The notes: generated from the sequence alone by a model not told the origin. 7,597 nucleotides of DNA from Methanobacteriota archaeon (GCA_023436175.1 JAEZKE010000064.1:1-7597), one strand, 5' to 3'; counted from the first letter of the stretch, positions 1-4,432 are shown. Numbers and translations are program-made.

Positions 1-11
1 CGGCCGGAGCA
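1..11 (+). tRNA. 3' end of a truncated tRNA gene (possibly tRNA-Glu)
   Basis: The window opens with CGGCCGGAGCA. This reads as the end of a T-stem, then a 3' acceptor strand CCGGAGC (4-10) and discriminator A (11). It would pair with a 5' acceptor GCTCCGG, which I associate with archaeal tRNA-Glu. It lies 28 bp before a certain tRNA gene, as expected in a tRNA cluster. The anticodon is outside the window, so the identity is a guess, and the call itself rests on only 11 bases. Confidence 0.45.
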
Positions 12-39
12 TTTCTTATAATCAAACTAACTTGTGCTG

Positions 40-123
<84 letters not shown>

Positions 124-156
124 TTGAGATGTTCACCCTATAATTTTCATTCAAGT

Positions 157-229
157 GCCGGGGTGGGGTAGGTGGTTATCCTTTGGGACTGTGGATCCCA
201 CGACTCGGGTTCGAATCTCGGCCCTGGCC
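157..229 (+). tRNA. tRNA-His (anticodon GUG), copy 1
   Basis: This is a 73-nt cloverleaf. The acceptor GCCGGGG pairs with CCCTGGC (222-228), with one G-U. T8, A14, G18G19 and A21 are in their usual places. The anticodon stem TGGGA/TCCCA encloses CTGTGGA, giving anticodon GTG at 191-193. The T-arm is TCGGG-TTCGAAT-CTCGG. The discriminator is C73 (229), as usual for histidine. The base before position 1 is T (156), so the G(-1) identity element of tRNA-His is not encoded, and CCA is not encoded either. The gene is identical over all 73 bases to the copy at 551-623. It lies 33 bp after tRNA-Leu and probably depends on the cluster promoter. Confidence 0.96.
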
Positions 230-250
230 TCATTTTAACCTTTTATTTTA
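157..250 (+). repeat. Left copy of the direct repeat carrying tRNA-His
   Basis: The segment from the T at 156 through the tRNA (157-229) and its 3' flank to about 250 recurs at 550-644. The tRNA part is identical and the flank about 85 percent identical. The 5' flanks (before 156 and 550) do not match beyond one base. The unit spacing is 394 bp. Confidence 0.85.
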
Positions 251-251
251 A
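230..251 (+). terminator. T-rich terminator after tRNA-His copy 1
   Basis: The 3' flank contains the T runs TTTT, CCTTTTATTTTA with no hairpin, which is the usual archaeal termination signal. It matches the flank after the second tRNA-His copy at 18 of about 21 bases, and all three differences are C/T transitions, so the terminator seems to have been duplicated with the gene or kept by selection. Confidence 0.5.
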
Positions 252-428
252 TTCAATCTGTTATAATAAAATTATAATGTTAATTTCAAGTAATACATAA
301 ATTCAAATCTCATTTTTGCATTAATTCAATATCTTATTCTTAATTTTGCTAAAATAATTATCAATGAATTTAAATGCTGATTTTAGAGTAAATAATAGCA
401 GTATTATACTTTTCAATCTGTTAAATTC

Positions 429-444
429 ATCTGATTTATCAGAT
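429..444. repeat. Inverted repeat ATCTGAT-TT-ATCAGAT
   Basis: Two perfect 7-base arms (429-435 and 438-444) with a two-base centre are followed by TGTTATTTTTTAG. As RNA this would be a small, weak hairpin before a T run, so terminator-like, although no gene ends just upstream. A DNA-binding site is the other possibility. Confidence 0.4.
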
Positions 445-463
445 TGTTATTTTTTAGGGTCTA

Positions 464-498
464 TTAAGTTAACTTAACCTGGTTGTAACAACTTGTTA
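464..498. repeat. Cluster of palindromes between the tRNA-His copies
   Basis: A perfect 14-base palindrome TTAAGTTAACTTAA (464-477) is followed by two overlapping odd-centred dyads, GTTGT-A-ACAAC (482-492) and TAACAA-C-TTGTTA (486-498). All share GTTA/TAAC-type half sites. Such density in 35 bases suggests a protein-binding site, but AT-rich DNA yields short palindromes by chance, so the role is open. Confidence 0.4.
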
Positions 499-515
499 AA
501 AAAATATTTAGAAAA

Positions 516-524
516 TTATTTATG
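516..524 (+). promoter_or_regulatory. TATA box for tRNA-His copy 2
   Basis: TTATTTATG lies about 27 to 35 bases before the tRNA 5' end at 551, the spacing expected when an archaeal transcript starts at or just before the mature tRNA. It implies that copy 2 is transcribed independently of the upstream cluster. The match to the archaeal box A consensus is moderate. Confidence 0.45.
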
Positions 525-550
525 CACTATTATCCAAATCAAGTAACCAT

Positions 551-623
551 GCCGGGGTGGGGTAGGTGGTTATCCTTTGGGACTGTGGATCCCACGACTC
601 GGGTTCGAATCTCGGCCCTGGCC
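551..623 (+). tRNA. tRNA-His (anticodon GUG), copy 2
   Basis: All 73 bases match copy 1 (157-229): acceptor GCCGGGG/CCCTGGC, anticodon GTG at 585-587, and discriminator C at 623. The base at -1 is again T (550) and the base after C73 is T, so neither G(-1) nor CCA is encoded. Perfect identity, despite unrelated 5' flanks and AT-rich neutral DNA around it, shows that the gene is intact and either recently duplicated or kept identical by gene conversion and selection. It has a plausible TATA box at 516-524. Confidence 0.96.
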
Positions 624-644
624 TTACTTTAATCTTTTATTTTA
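551..644 (+). repeat. Right copy of the direct repeat carrying tRNA-His
   Basis: This repeats 157-250: the tRNA is identical and the 3' flank differs by three C/T transitions (TTACTTTAATC versus TCATTTTAACC, then a common CTTTTATTTTA-type run). Similarity ends near 644. Confidence 0.85.
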
Positions 645-645
645 C
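624..645 (+). terminator. T-rich terminator after tRNA-His copy 2
   Basis: The runs CTTT, CTTTTATTTTA directly follow the tRNA, as after copy 1. No hairpin is needed for termination by archaeal RNA polymerase at such T runs. Confidence 0.5.
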
Positions 646-715
646 ACCGATTTTGCTTTGGATGGTTAATGTTCTAAGCTATAAATAACCTTTTTATTTT
701 TAAGATGTAATCAAT

Positions 716-724
716 TATTTATAC
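716..724 (+). promoter_or_regulatory. TATA box for the 100-residue ORF
   Basis: The sequence TATTTATAC, within AATTATTTATACT, matches the archaeal box A moderately well. A start of transcription about 25 bases downstream, near 745-750, would leave a leader of some 30-35 bases before the ATG at 782. Confidence 0.4.
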
Positions 725-771
725 TAAAAATTAGCAATAATAAACAATTTAAAGTAAAAAGCCCAGTGTAG

Positions 772-783
772 ATGAATATTCAT
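772..783. promoter_or_regulatory. 12-base palindrome overlapping the start codon of the 100-residue ORF
   Basis: ATGAATATTCAT (772-783) is a perfect palindrome whose right end supplies the first two bases of the ATG at 782-784. It could be an operator or could occlude the start in the mRNA. A chance occurrence is possible in AT-rich DNA. Confidence 0.3.
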
Positions 784-1084
784 GCTAAAAATGGAAAGAA
801 CATGTAGTTCGCTCAGGTGCGACGTCATGTACAATGGAAAATTAATAGGATATATGGAAGGAGTTACTCTTACACAATGGTTTTTAAAGAATAAATACAG
901 TTACAAAGGATCCTTTTCAAAATTCATCACTTTTAACCCTGATGATAGTCGTTCTGGCATTATGGTGGATATTGTTTTTTTAGATAAGAATTTAATTGCT
1001 AAGGATGCAAGAATAGGGTGGATAAGAGCACCGGGTAGGAATGGCACTTTTCAAGCCTCAATAATGGAGTATTATGAAATTTAA
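782..1084 (+). CDS. Hypothetical protein, 100 residues, no recognised family
   Basis: I do not recognise this protein. It has no signal peptide or membrane segment. Alternating hydrophobic and polar residues, as in the GKLIGYMEGVTLTQW region (about 19-33) and the C-terminal part ending in EYYEI, suggest a beta-rich fold. Two cysteines lie near the N-terminus (residues 8 and 13). The GKxIGxxxGVTLT run faintly recalls phage tail-tube proteins, but this is only an impression. No clear Shine-Dalgarno sequence precedes the ATG at 782; the methionine at codon 4 (791) is an alternative start, and a TGA at 773-775 closes the frame upstream. It stands alone, with a TATA box at 716-724 and T runs after its stop. 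It may be a lineage-restricted gene beside the tRNA cluster. Confidence that it is translated is moderate. Confidence 0.6.
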   Translation: MLKMERTCSSLRCDVMYNGKLIGYMEGVTLTQWFLKNKYSYKGSFSKFITFNPDDSRSGIMVDIVFLDKNLIAKDARIGWIRAPGRNGTFQASIMEYYEI

Positions 1085-1111
1085 CCATGAAATATCCCAA
1101 TCTTTTAAAAG

Positions 1112-1149
1112 TTATTTTTGTAAAGTTATCTTAAATTAGATTATTTTTT
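1112..1149 (+). terminator. T-run terminator region after the 100-residue ORF
   Basis: Two T tracts, in GTTATTTTTG and in GATTATTTTTTAG, lie 30-65 bases after the stop at 1082-1084. They fit archaeal intrinsic termination; there is no strong hairpin. Confidence 0.35.
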
Positions 1150-1179
1150 AGCGTCTTAATGTTAAACCGCATGATAAAA

Positions 1180-1190
1180 CTATATATCTT
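1180..1190 (+). promoter_or_regulatory. TATA box for hjc
   Basis: CTATATATCTT follows a purine-rich GATAAAA that could act as the TFB recognition element. Transcription would start near 1210, giving a leader of about 45 bases. The 13 bases TATATCTTTAAAA at 1183-1195 recur exactly at 1719-1731, ahead of the lipoprotein gene. Confidence 0.5.
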
Positions 1191-1253
1191 TAAAATTAAT
1201 CTATATTAGATTAAAATTTTCAAGTTTTAAAAGGAATTATAAGCGGGATAAAA

Positions 1254-1664
1254 ATGGCTAATAAGGGGTCACGTGTAGAAAGAGAACTAGTTAAAATGCT
1301 TTGGAATGCAGATTGTGCAGCTATGAGAGCTCCAGCATCTGGAGGAGCAACAAAAAAACCGCTTCCAGATATTATTGCAGGTAATGGGAAGATTTATCTT
1401 GCAATTGAGGTTAAATCAACTTCTGCAGATCATATTTATATCAATTCTGAAAAAATAATTGGCTTAAAAGAATTCTCAGATATTTTTGGTGCAGAACCTT
1501 ATTTGGGAGCTAAATTTAAGAATAAGAAGTGGCGTTTTGTTCATATTAACGATCTTATTAAGACCAGGGGAGATAATTATAAGGTGGACGTAGATTTAGC
1601 CTTTAGTAAGGGCCTGGAATTCGATGAATTAATCCAAAGAGACAAACAGGTCAAATTTTCATGA
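1254..1664 (+). CDS. hjc: Holliday junction resolvase Hjc
   Basis: This is the archaeal Holliday junction resolvase, a dimeric Mg-dependent endonuclease that cuts four-way junctions during recombination and fork repair in the cytoplasm. Its 136 residues are the usual family length. The nuclease-fold signature is complete: GSRVERELV with Glu9 and Arg10, the Arg25-containing RAPASGG segment with Ser29, Pro38-Asp39, and the metal-binding EVKS with Glu52 and Lys54. These correspond to the catalytic set known from the Sulfolobus and Pyrococcus enzymes. The following EFSDIFGAEPYLGAKF and the C-terminal GLEFDEL stretch are also typical. The ATG at 1254 follows a weak Shine-Dalgarno-like GCGGGAT (1243-1249). 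The gene appears monocistronic, with its own TATA box and a T7 run downstream. Nothing suggests inactivation, and the chromosomal (not viral) form is the simplest reading. Confidence 0.95.
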   Translation: MANKGSRVERELVKMLWNADCAAMRAPASGGATKKPLPDIIAGNGKIYLAIEVKSTSADHIYINSEKIIGLKEFSDIFGAEPYLGAKFKNKKWRFVHINDLIKTRGDNYKVDVDLAFSKGLEFDELIQRDKQVKFS

Positions 1665-1695
1665 ATTAATCATGTAATGAATCTTCTATTTTTTT
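1660..1695 (+). terminator. Terminator of hjc
   Basis: A small hairpin, CATGA-ATTAA-TCATG (1660-1674), includes the stop codon and is followed by a T7 run at 1689-1695. The T run is the likely functional part; the 5-bp stem is weak. Confidence 0.4.
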
Positions 1696-1751
1696 CAATA
1701 AACCAATTTAAACTGCTCTATATCTTTAAAAAAGCAATGCTAAATGAGTAA

Positions 1752-1760
1752 ATTATATAT
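1752..1760 (+). promoter_or_regulatory. TATA box for the lipoprotein gene
   Basis: ATTATATAT within AAATTATATATGC is a good archaeal box A. Transcription would start about 25 bases downstream, near 1783-1787, leaving a leader of about 78 bases that carries the hairpin at 1804-1833 and the Shine-Dalgarno sequence at 1851. Confidence 0.55.
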
Positions 1761-1803
1761 GCTCATAGGTTGACTAATAAACATTTCCATATACCGAATT
1801 AAT

Positions 1804-1833
1804 GAGCGTGCAAAAACGATAGTTTTTGTGCTC
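1804..1833 (+). promoter_or_regulatory. Leader hairpin upstream of the lipoprotein gene
   Basis: The arm GAGCG/TG/CAAAAAC (1804-1817) pairs with GTTTTTG/TGCTC (1822-1833) across a GATA loop: seven pairs, a two-base TG bulge, then five pairs including one G-U. It ends 17 bases before the GGAGGAG ribosome site. It is too far from that site to hide it directly, but as the most stable structure in the predicted leader it could stabilise the mRNA, bind a protein, or affect initiation at the unusual start codon. Confidence 0.5.
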
Positions 1834-1850
1834 TAAAATTTGAAATTTAA

Positions 1851-1857
1851 GGAGGAG
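1851..1857 (+). promoter_or_regulatory. Strong Shine-Dalgarno site that fixes the lipoprotein start at ACG
   Basis: GGAGGAG is the best ribosome-binding sequence in the window. From the GGAGG core (1851-1855) there are seven bases to the ACG codon at 1863, which is ideal spacing. An in-frame TAA at 1860-1862 rules out any start farther upstream, and no ATG or GTG lies between 1858 and the end of the signal peptide. Confidence 0.8.
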
Positions 1858-1862
1858 TTTAA

Positions 1863-2351
1863 ACGAATAAAAAAATAGGGGTAGCATTAATAATAGTTGT
1901 TTTGGCGGCTGTAGTTTTTGTCTCCGGATGCACACAGCAAGGAAATAATACCACTCAACAAAATAACACCACTGTACAGCAGAATGCAACGAATACAAGT
2001 GCTAAGACAGTTGATGTAGTGGCTATTCAATCAGGACCTGCAGAAGCTAAAAAAGGTGATAATGTAAACGTTACCTATGAAGTCTCAAATAAAGGAACTG
2101 AGACTGTGTATAATGTACAGATTGTTAGCCAGGACTTTGAACAAAACGTTGGAACCCTTATACCTGGGGAAACCAGAAAATATACTGGAAAATCACATAT
2201 ACCTACCGATGCAGAAGTTCAACAGAATTATAAGACAAATTCTACAGTTCCAAACCCATTCTTCATTGGAGGCTTTGGTGTATTGTTCAATGATGCTAAA
2301 GGTTCTAAATATACTATAAAATCCAATGATTTAGAAATTAAATTAGTATAA
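1863..2351 (+). CDS. Small secreted lipoprotein, apparent ACG start
   Basis: This is a cell-surface lipoprotein of about 162 residues. Counted from the ACG at 1863, the frame gives a textbook signal: NKK at 2-4, hydrophobic core from about 5 to 20, and lipobox VSGC with the acylated Cys23. A linker rich in Asn, Thr and Gln (about 24-47) carries NTT, NAT and NTS sequons for archaeal N-glycosylation. From about residue 50 there is a beta-rich domain (NVTYEVSNKGTETVYNVQI, then LIPGETRKYTG) resembling CARDB/Ig-like domains of archaeal surface proteins. The first conventional start codon, TTG at 1902, would remove the charged N-region and most of the hydrophobic core. Either ACG is used as a start, or an ATG was lost by a T-to-C change or sequencing error. 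The ligand and role are unknown. The gene appears monocistronic with its own TATA box and leader hairpin. Confidence 0.8.
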   Translation, partial: TNKKIGVALIIVVLAAVVFVSGCTQQGNNTTQQNNTTVQQNATNTSAKTVDVVAIQSGPAEAKKGDNVNVTYEVSNKGTETVYNVQIVSQDFEQNVGTLIPGETRKYTGKSHIPTDAEVQQNYKTNSTVPNPFFIGGFGVLFNDAKGSKYTIKSNDLEIKLV

Positions 2352-2401
2352 TGCAACTTTAGTATTTGACCAATTAACTTAATTCAAAATATAATATTGA
2401 A

Positions 2402-2418
2402 TTTATTTTTTATTTTTT
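2402..2418 (+). terminator. T-run terminator after the lipoprotein gene
   Basis: Two T6 runs (2406-2411 and 2413-2418) lie 50-70 bases after the stop codon. They are typical of archaeal transcription termination. A weak ACTAAA/TTTAGT inverted repeat follows near 2427-2443. Confidence 0.5.
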
Positions 2419-2700
2419 AAATATTAACTAAAGCTTTTTTAGTATATTAAATGCTTAAATAATTTTTATTTTATTAAGTCATTATATTATGAACTATTTT
2501 AGAGAAATGACTTAAATTAAGAAATTCTTGAAAACGATCAATTAAATTTTAATTACTTTAAAAAAAATCAGTTATACATATTTAACCTGACATTTTGTAA
2601 TGTAACTTTTGGCGATATCATAAATGCATTATGTAGATTTCTATTTTTTGTAAATTAAACTTAAGATAAAAAATTGATAAACTAATTGATGTATTACTTA
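2419..2700. other. Gene-free AT-rich intergenic stretch
   Basis: I see no convincing coding region, RNA gene or mobile element here. The only ordered structure is a perfect 10-base inverted repeat, TTAAGTCATT (2474-2483) and AATGACTTAA (2506-2515), around a 22-base centre. Short ATG-started frames here end within about ten codons. Confidence 0.6.
2474..2515. repeat. 10-base inverted repeat in the intergenic region
   Basis: TTAAGTCATT and AATGACTTAA are exact reverse complements separated by 22 bases. They lie about 230 bases upstream of the promoter of the radical SAM locus. They could form a cruciform, an RNA stem or a spaced operator; chance is not excluded in DNA this AT-rich. Confidence 0.35.
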
Positions 2701-2701
2701 C

Positions 2702-2713
2702 TATATTTATAAT
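2702..2713 (+). promoter_or_regulatory. TATA box for the small ORF and radical SAM gene
   Basis: TATATTTATAAT fits the archaeal box A. The predicted start of transcription, near 2731-2736, falls just before the ATG of the small ORF at 2741, so that ORF would be translated from a leaderless or nearly leaderless message. Confidence 0.5.
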
Positions 2714-2740
2714 ATTATTAAGATAATAGTACATTATAAA

Positions 2741-2789
2741 ATGAAAAATAGTCAGGGATTACCTGAATTATACTTTGACCATTTTTCAT
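2741..2789 (+). promoter_or_regulatory. Inverted repeat at the 5' end of the radical SAM transcript
   Basis: ATGAAAAATAGTCA (2741-2754) pairs with TGACCATTTTTCAT (2776-2789) at 13 of 14 positions; the one mismatch is A2750 against C2780. Two G-U pairs and a G-C extend the stem inward. In RNA this would be a long hairpin covering the start codon of the small ORF; in DNA it could be an operator. A second small dyad, TCCAA/TTGGA (2791-2803), overlaps the start of the ribosome site for the radical SAM gene. Confidence 0.5.
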
Positions 2790-2812
2790 CTCCAAAATTT
2801 GGAAGTGATTAA
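2741..2812 (+). CDS. Putative 23-residue peptide directly upstream of the radical SAM gene
   Basis: An ATG-started frame of 23 codons plus TAA begins MKNSQGLPELYF and ends SPKFGSD. Its composition (Gly, Pro, Asp, His, aromatic residues) is more protein-like than that of the AT-rich DNA before it, at about 29 percent G+C. It starts within ten bases of the predicted transcription start and stops three bases before the ATG of the radical SAM gene. The ribosome site of that gene (GGAAGTGATT, 2801-2810) lies inside its last codons. This layout suggests translational coupling. It is in the same frame as the downstream gene, separated by TAA GAG, so it could instead be an N-terminal extension cut off by a nonsense codon. 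It lacks cysteine. A regulatory leader peptide or a substrate of the enzyme are both open; expression is unproven. Confidence 0.45.
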   Translation: MKNSQGLPELYFDHFSSPKFGSD

Positions 2813-2815
2813 GAG

Positions 2816-4432
2816 ATGAAAAAGACGAAAAATAATGGTTATAAAATTGTTTTAACTGCCAATAGAACTCTTATGAGTCATTACAATGGATTAGTGTTTT
2901 TAGGATTTGGAGCATGTGTATCTAAGGGAGTAATACCAGATAGATTATATTTCACGACAATGTGTCCCTCAATTGGAGCAAACAAGGACGGTTCAACTGA
3001 AAATGCACCATGCGGAACCAGAAAAATTGAAGCTACACTATTAAACAGCGGCTTTCAAAGTGATGATATTATTGTTGCCCATCCTGACCACTTAGATAAG
3101 GTAATTGGTCCAGATACAAAGGTTTTATCTATAACTGAAATTGATCCCCTTGGAATAGCTCCTGCAACTTCCACGTTCCGTAGCATGTTTGGAGGAAAAG
3201 CTTACATGTCAGTAAAGTTTGAAGAATTACTGAATCATCCCCATGTACAAAGACACAAGCCTAAACTTATTATAGGTGGACCTGGAGCCTGGCAGTTAGA
3301 AGATGCTGAAATCAGAGATAAATTTGGGTTGGACTGTGTTATCATCGGAGAAGGTGAAAAAGTAGTTGGTTCAATCATTGAAAAAGCAATAAATAACAAT
3401 GAATTACCTGGTGTTGTTTACGGAGAAGTGGTGGGGGAAGATGAAATACCTCTAATTAGAAATCCAACTATAGATGGCATAGTGGAAATCTCAAGGGGAT
3501 GCGGCCGTGGATGTAAGTTCTGCGCTCCAACTTTGCAGCGTTTTCGGTGTTTACCCATTGAACATATTCTTAAGGAAGTGAAACTTAATCTGCAGGCTGG
3601 AAAACAACCTTTGCTCCATGCGGAGGATGTTCTTAGGTACAGGGCTAAAGGGTTCCATGTTAATATTGATGCTGTAACTGACCTATTCCGGCAAGTTTCA
3701 AGCTGTTCTGGAGTTTATCGGGTACAAATTAGCCATTTTGCATTATCATCTGTTGTTAATGCTCCAGAAACTGTAGAAGAGATATCAAACATTCTGGATC
3801 TTGATAAAAAGGGAGAATGGCTAAGTGGTCAAACAGGTATAGAAACTGGCAGTCCCCGATTAATCAACGACGTCATGAAAGGAAAATGCAAACCATATAA
3901 ACCTGAGGAATGGCCTCAAGTTGTGGCCGATGCCTTCCAGATTTTATCTGAAAACTCATGGGTCCCTGTTTCTACATTAATTCTTGGAATTCCTGGTGAA
4001 ACAGATCATGACGTGCAGCTGACCATTGATCTGGTCAAAGAGTTAAGAGAATTCAAAAGTATAATTGTTCCTTTGTTCTTTGTTTCTCAGGGTGGACTTA
4101 GGGACAGATCAGAATCATTTTCAATCGATAAAATGACACGCAAAGAATGTGAGCTTTTAATGGAATCATGGACTCACAGCTTGAAATGGGCAGAGACTTT
4201 ATTAGAAGAATATTTCAAAATGGCAAGGGATAACCCTGTTAAATCATTCCTTGCAAAGCAGATTTTTGCTTTTAGTAGTCGTAAAGCTAAAGATCTCGTT
4301 AAAATGTGTGAAAATGAATATGATTATGATATGCCTACCATGATAAAGGATGCAAAAAATGGAGATATAAAACTGCTACCTCAACCTATGCATTCTATTT
4401 ACAATTATTTCATGCTCCCTAAACGAAACTAA
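2816..4432 (+). CDS. Cobalamin-domain radical SAM protein, function unknown
   Basis: This 538-residue protein has the architecture of B12-binding-domain radical SAM enzymes. The N-terminal half (about 10-215) looks like the Rossmann-type cobalamin domain, with PKLIIGGPGAW (149-159) and CVIIGEGE (174-181). I see no DxHxxG motif, so any cobalamin would be bound without the lower histidine ligand, as in several class B methylases. The radical SAM core follows, with Cys229, Cys233 and Cys236 in C-x3-C-x2-C for the 4Fe-4S cluster, then GIETGSPRL (341-349) and LGIPGET (390-396). A helical tail of about 100 residues completes it. From memory it resembles the archaeal Ta0216-like group; I cannot confirm that. 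It is longer than Mmp10, the McrA arginine methylase, and lacks its context. Substrate and reaction are unknown. The ATG at 2816 follows GGAAGTGATT at good spacing. The gene appears to be read from the promoter at 2702, together with the small ORF. Confidence 0.85.
   Translation: MKKTKNNGYKIVLTANRTLMSHYNGLVFLGFGACVSKGVIPDRLYFTTMCPSIGANKDGSTENAPCGTRKIEATLLNSGFQSDDIIVAHPDHLDKVIGPDTKVLSITEIDPLGIAPATSTFRSMFGGKAYMSVKFEELLNHPHVQRHKPKLIIGGPGAWQLEDAEIRDKFGLDCVIIGEGEKVVGSIIEKAINNNELPGVVYGEVVGEDEIPLIRNPTIDGIVEISRGCGRGCKFCAPTLQRFRCLPIEHILKEVKLNLQAGKQPLLHAEDVLRYRAKGFHVNIDAVTDLFRQVSSCSGVYRVQISHFALSSVVNAPETVEEISNILDLDKKGEWLSGQTGIETGSPRLINDVMKGKCKPYKPEEWPQVVADAFQILSENSWVPVSTLILGIPGETDHDVQLTIDLVKELREFKSIIVPLFFVSQGGLRDRSESFSIDKMTRKECELLMESWTHSLKWAETLLEEYFKMARDNPVKSFLAKQIFAFSSRKAKDLVKMCENEYDYDMPTMIKDAKNGDIKLLPQPMHSIYNYFMLPKRN

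Larger units (their letters stand above)
252..515. other. Gene-free AT-rich stretch between the two tRNA-His genes
   Basis: I see no coding region here on either strand. It contains a 12-base direct repeat, TTCAATCTGTTA, at 252-263 and 412-423, a short hairpin at 429-444, and a cluster of palindromes at 464-498. No homology to the neighbouring genes is apparent and no fragment of an integrase or transposase is readable. It could be decayed sequence between duplicated tRNA genes or the remnant of a small inserted element; neither is proven. Confidence 0.6.

Noticed and set aside
252..515. C/D-box guide RNA between the tRNA-His copies
   Set aside because: CTGA occurs, but no properly spaced RTGATGA box with paired ends was found.
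1254..1664. Hjc as part of a viral or defence island
   Set aside because: The sequence has all the features of the core chromosomal archaeal enzyme, and no viral or defence gene is adjacent.
1774..1998. Minus-strand 74-codon frame opposite the lipoprotein leader and 5' end
   Set aside because: It overlaps the signal peptide region of a well-supported forward gene, has low-complexity leucine-rich content, and shows no promoter or ribosome site.
2077..2319. Forward 80-codon frame inside the lipoprotein gene
   Set aside because: It is a frame shadow of the lipoprotein, which has a coherent domain in its own frame; no ribosome site is present.
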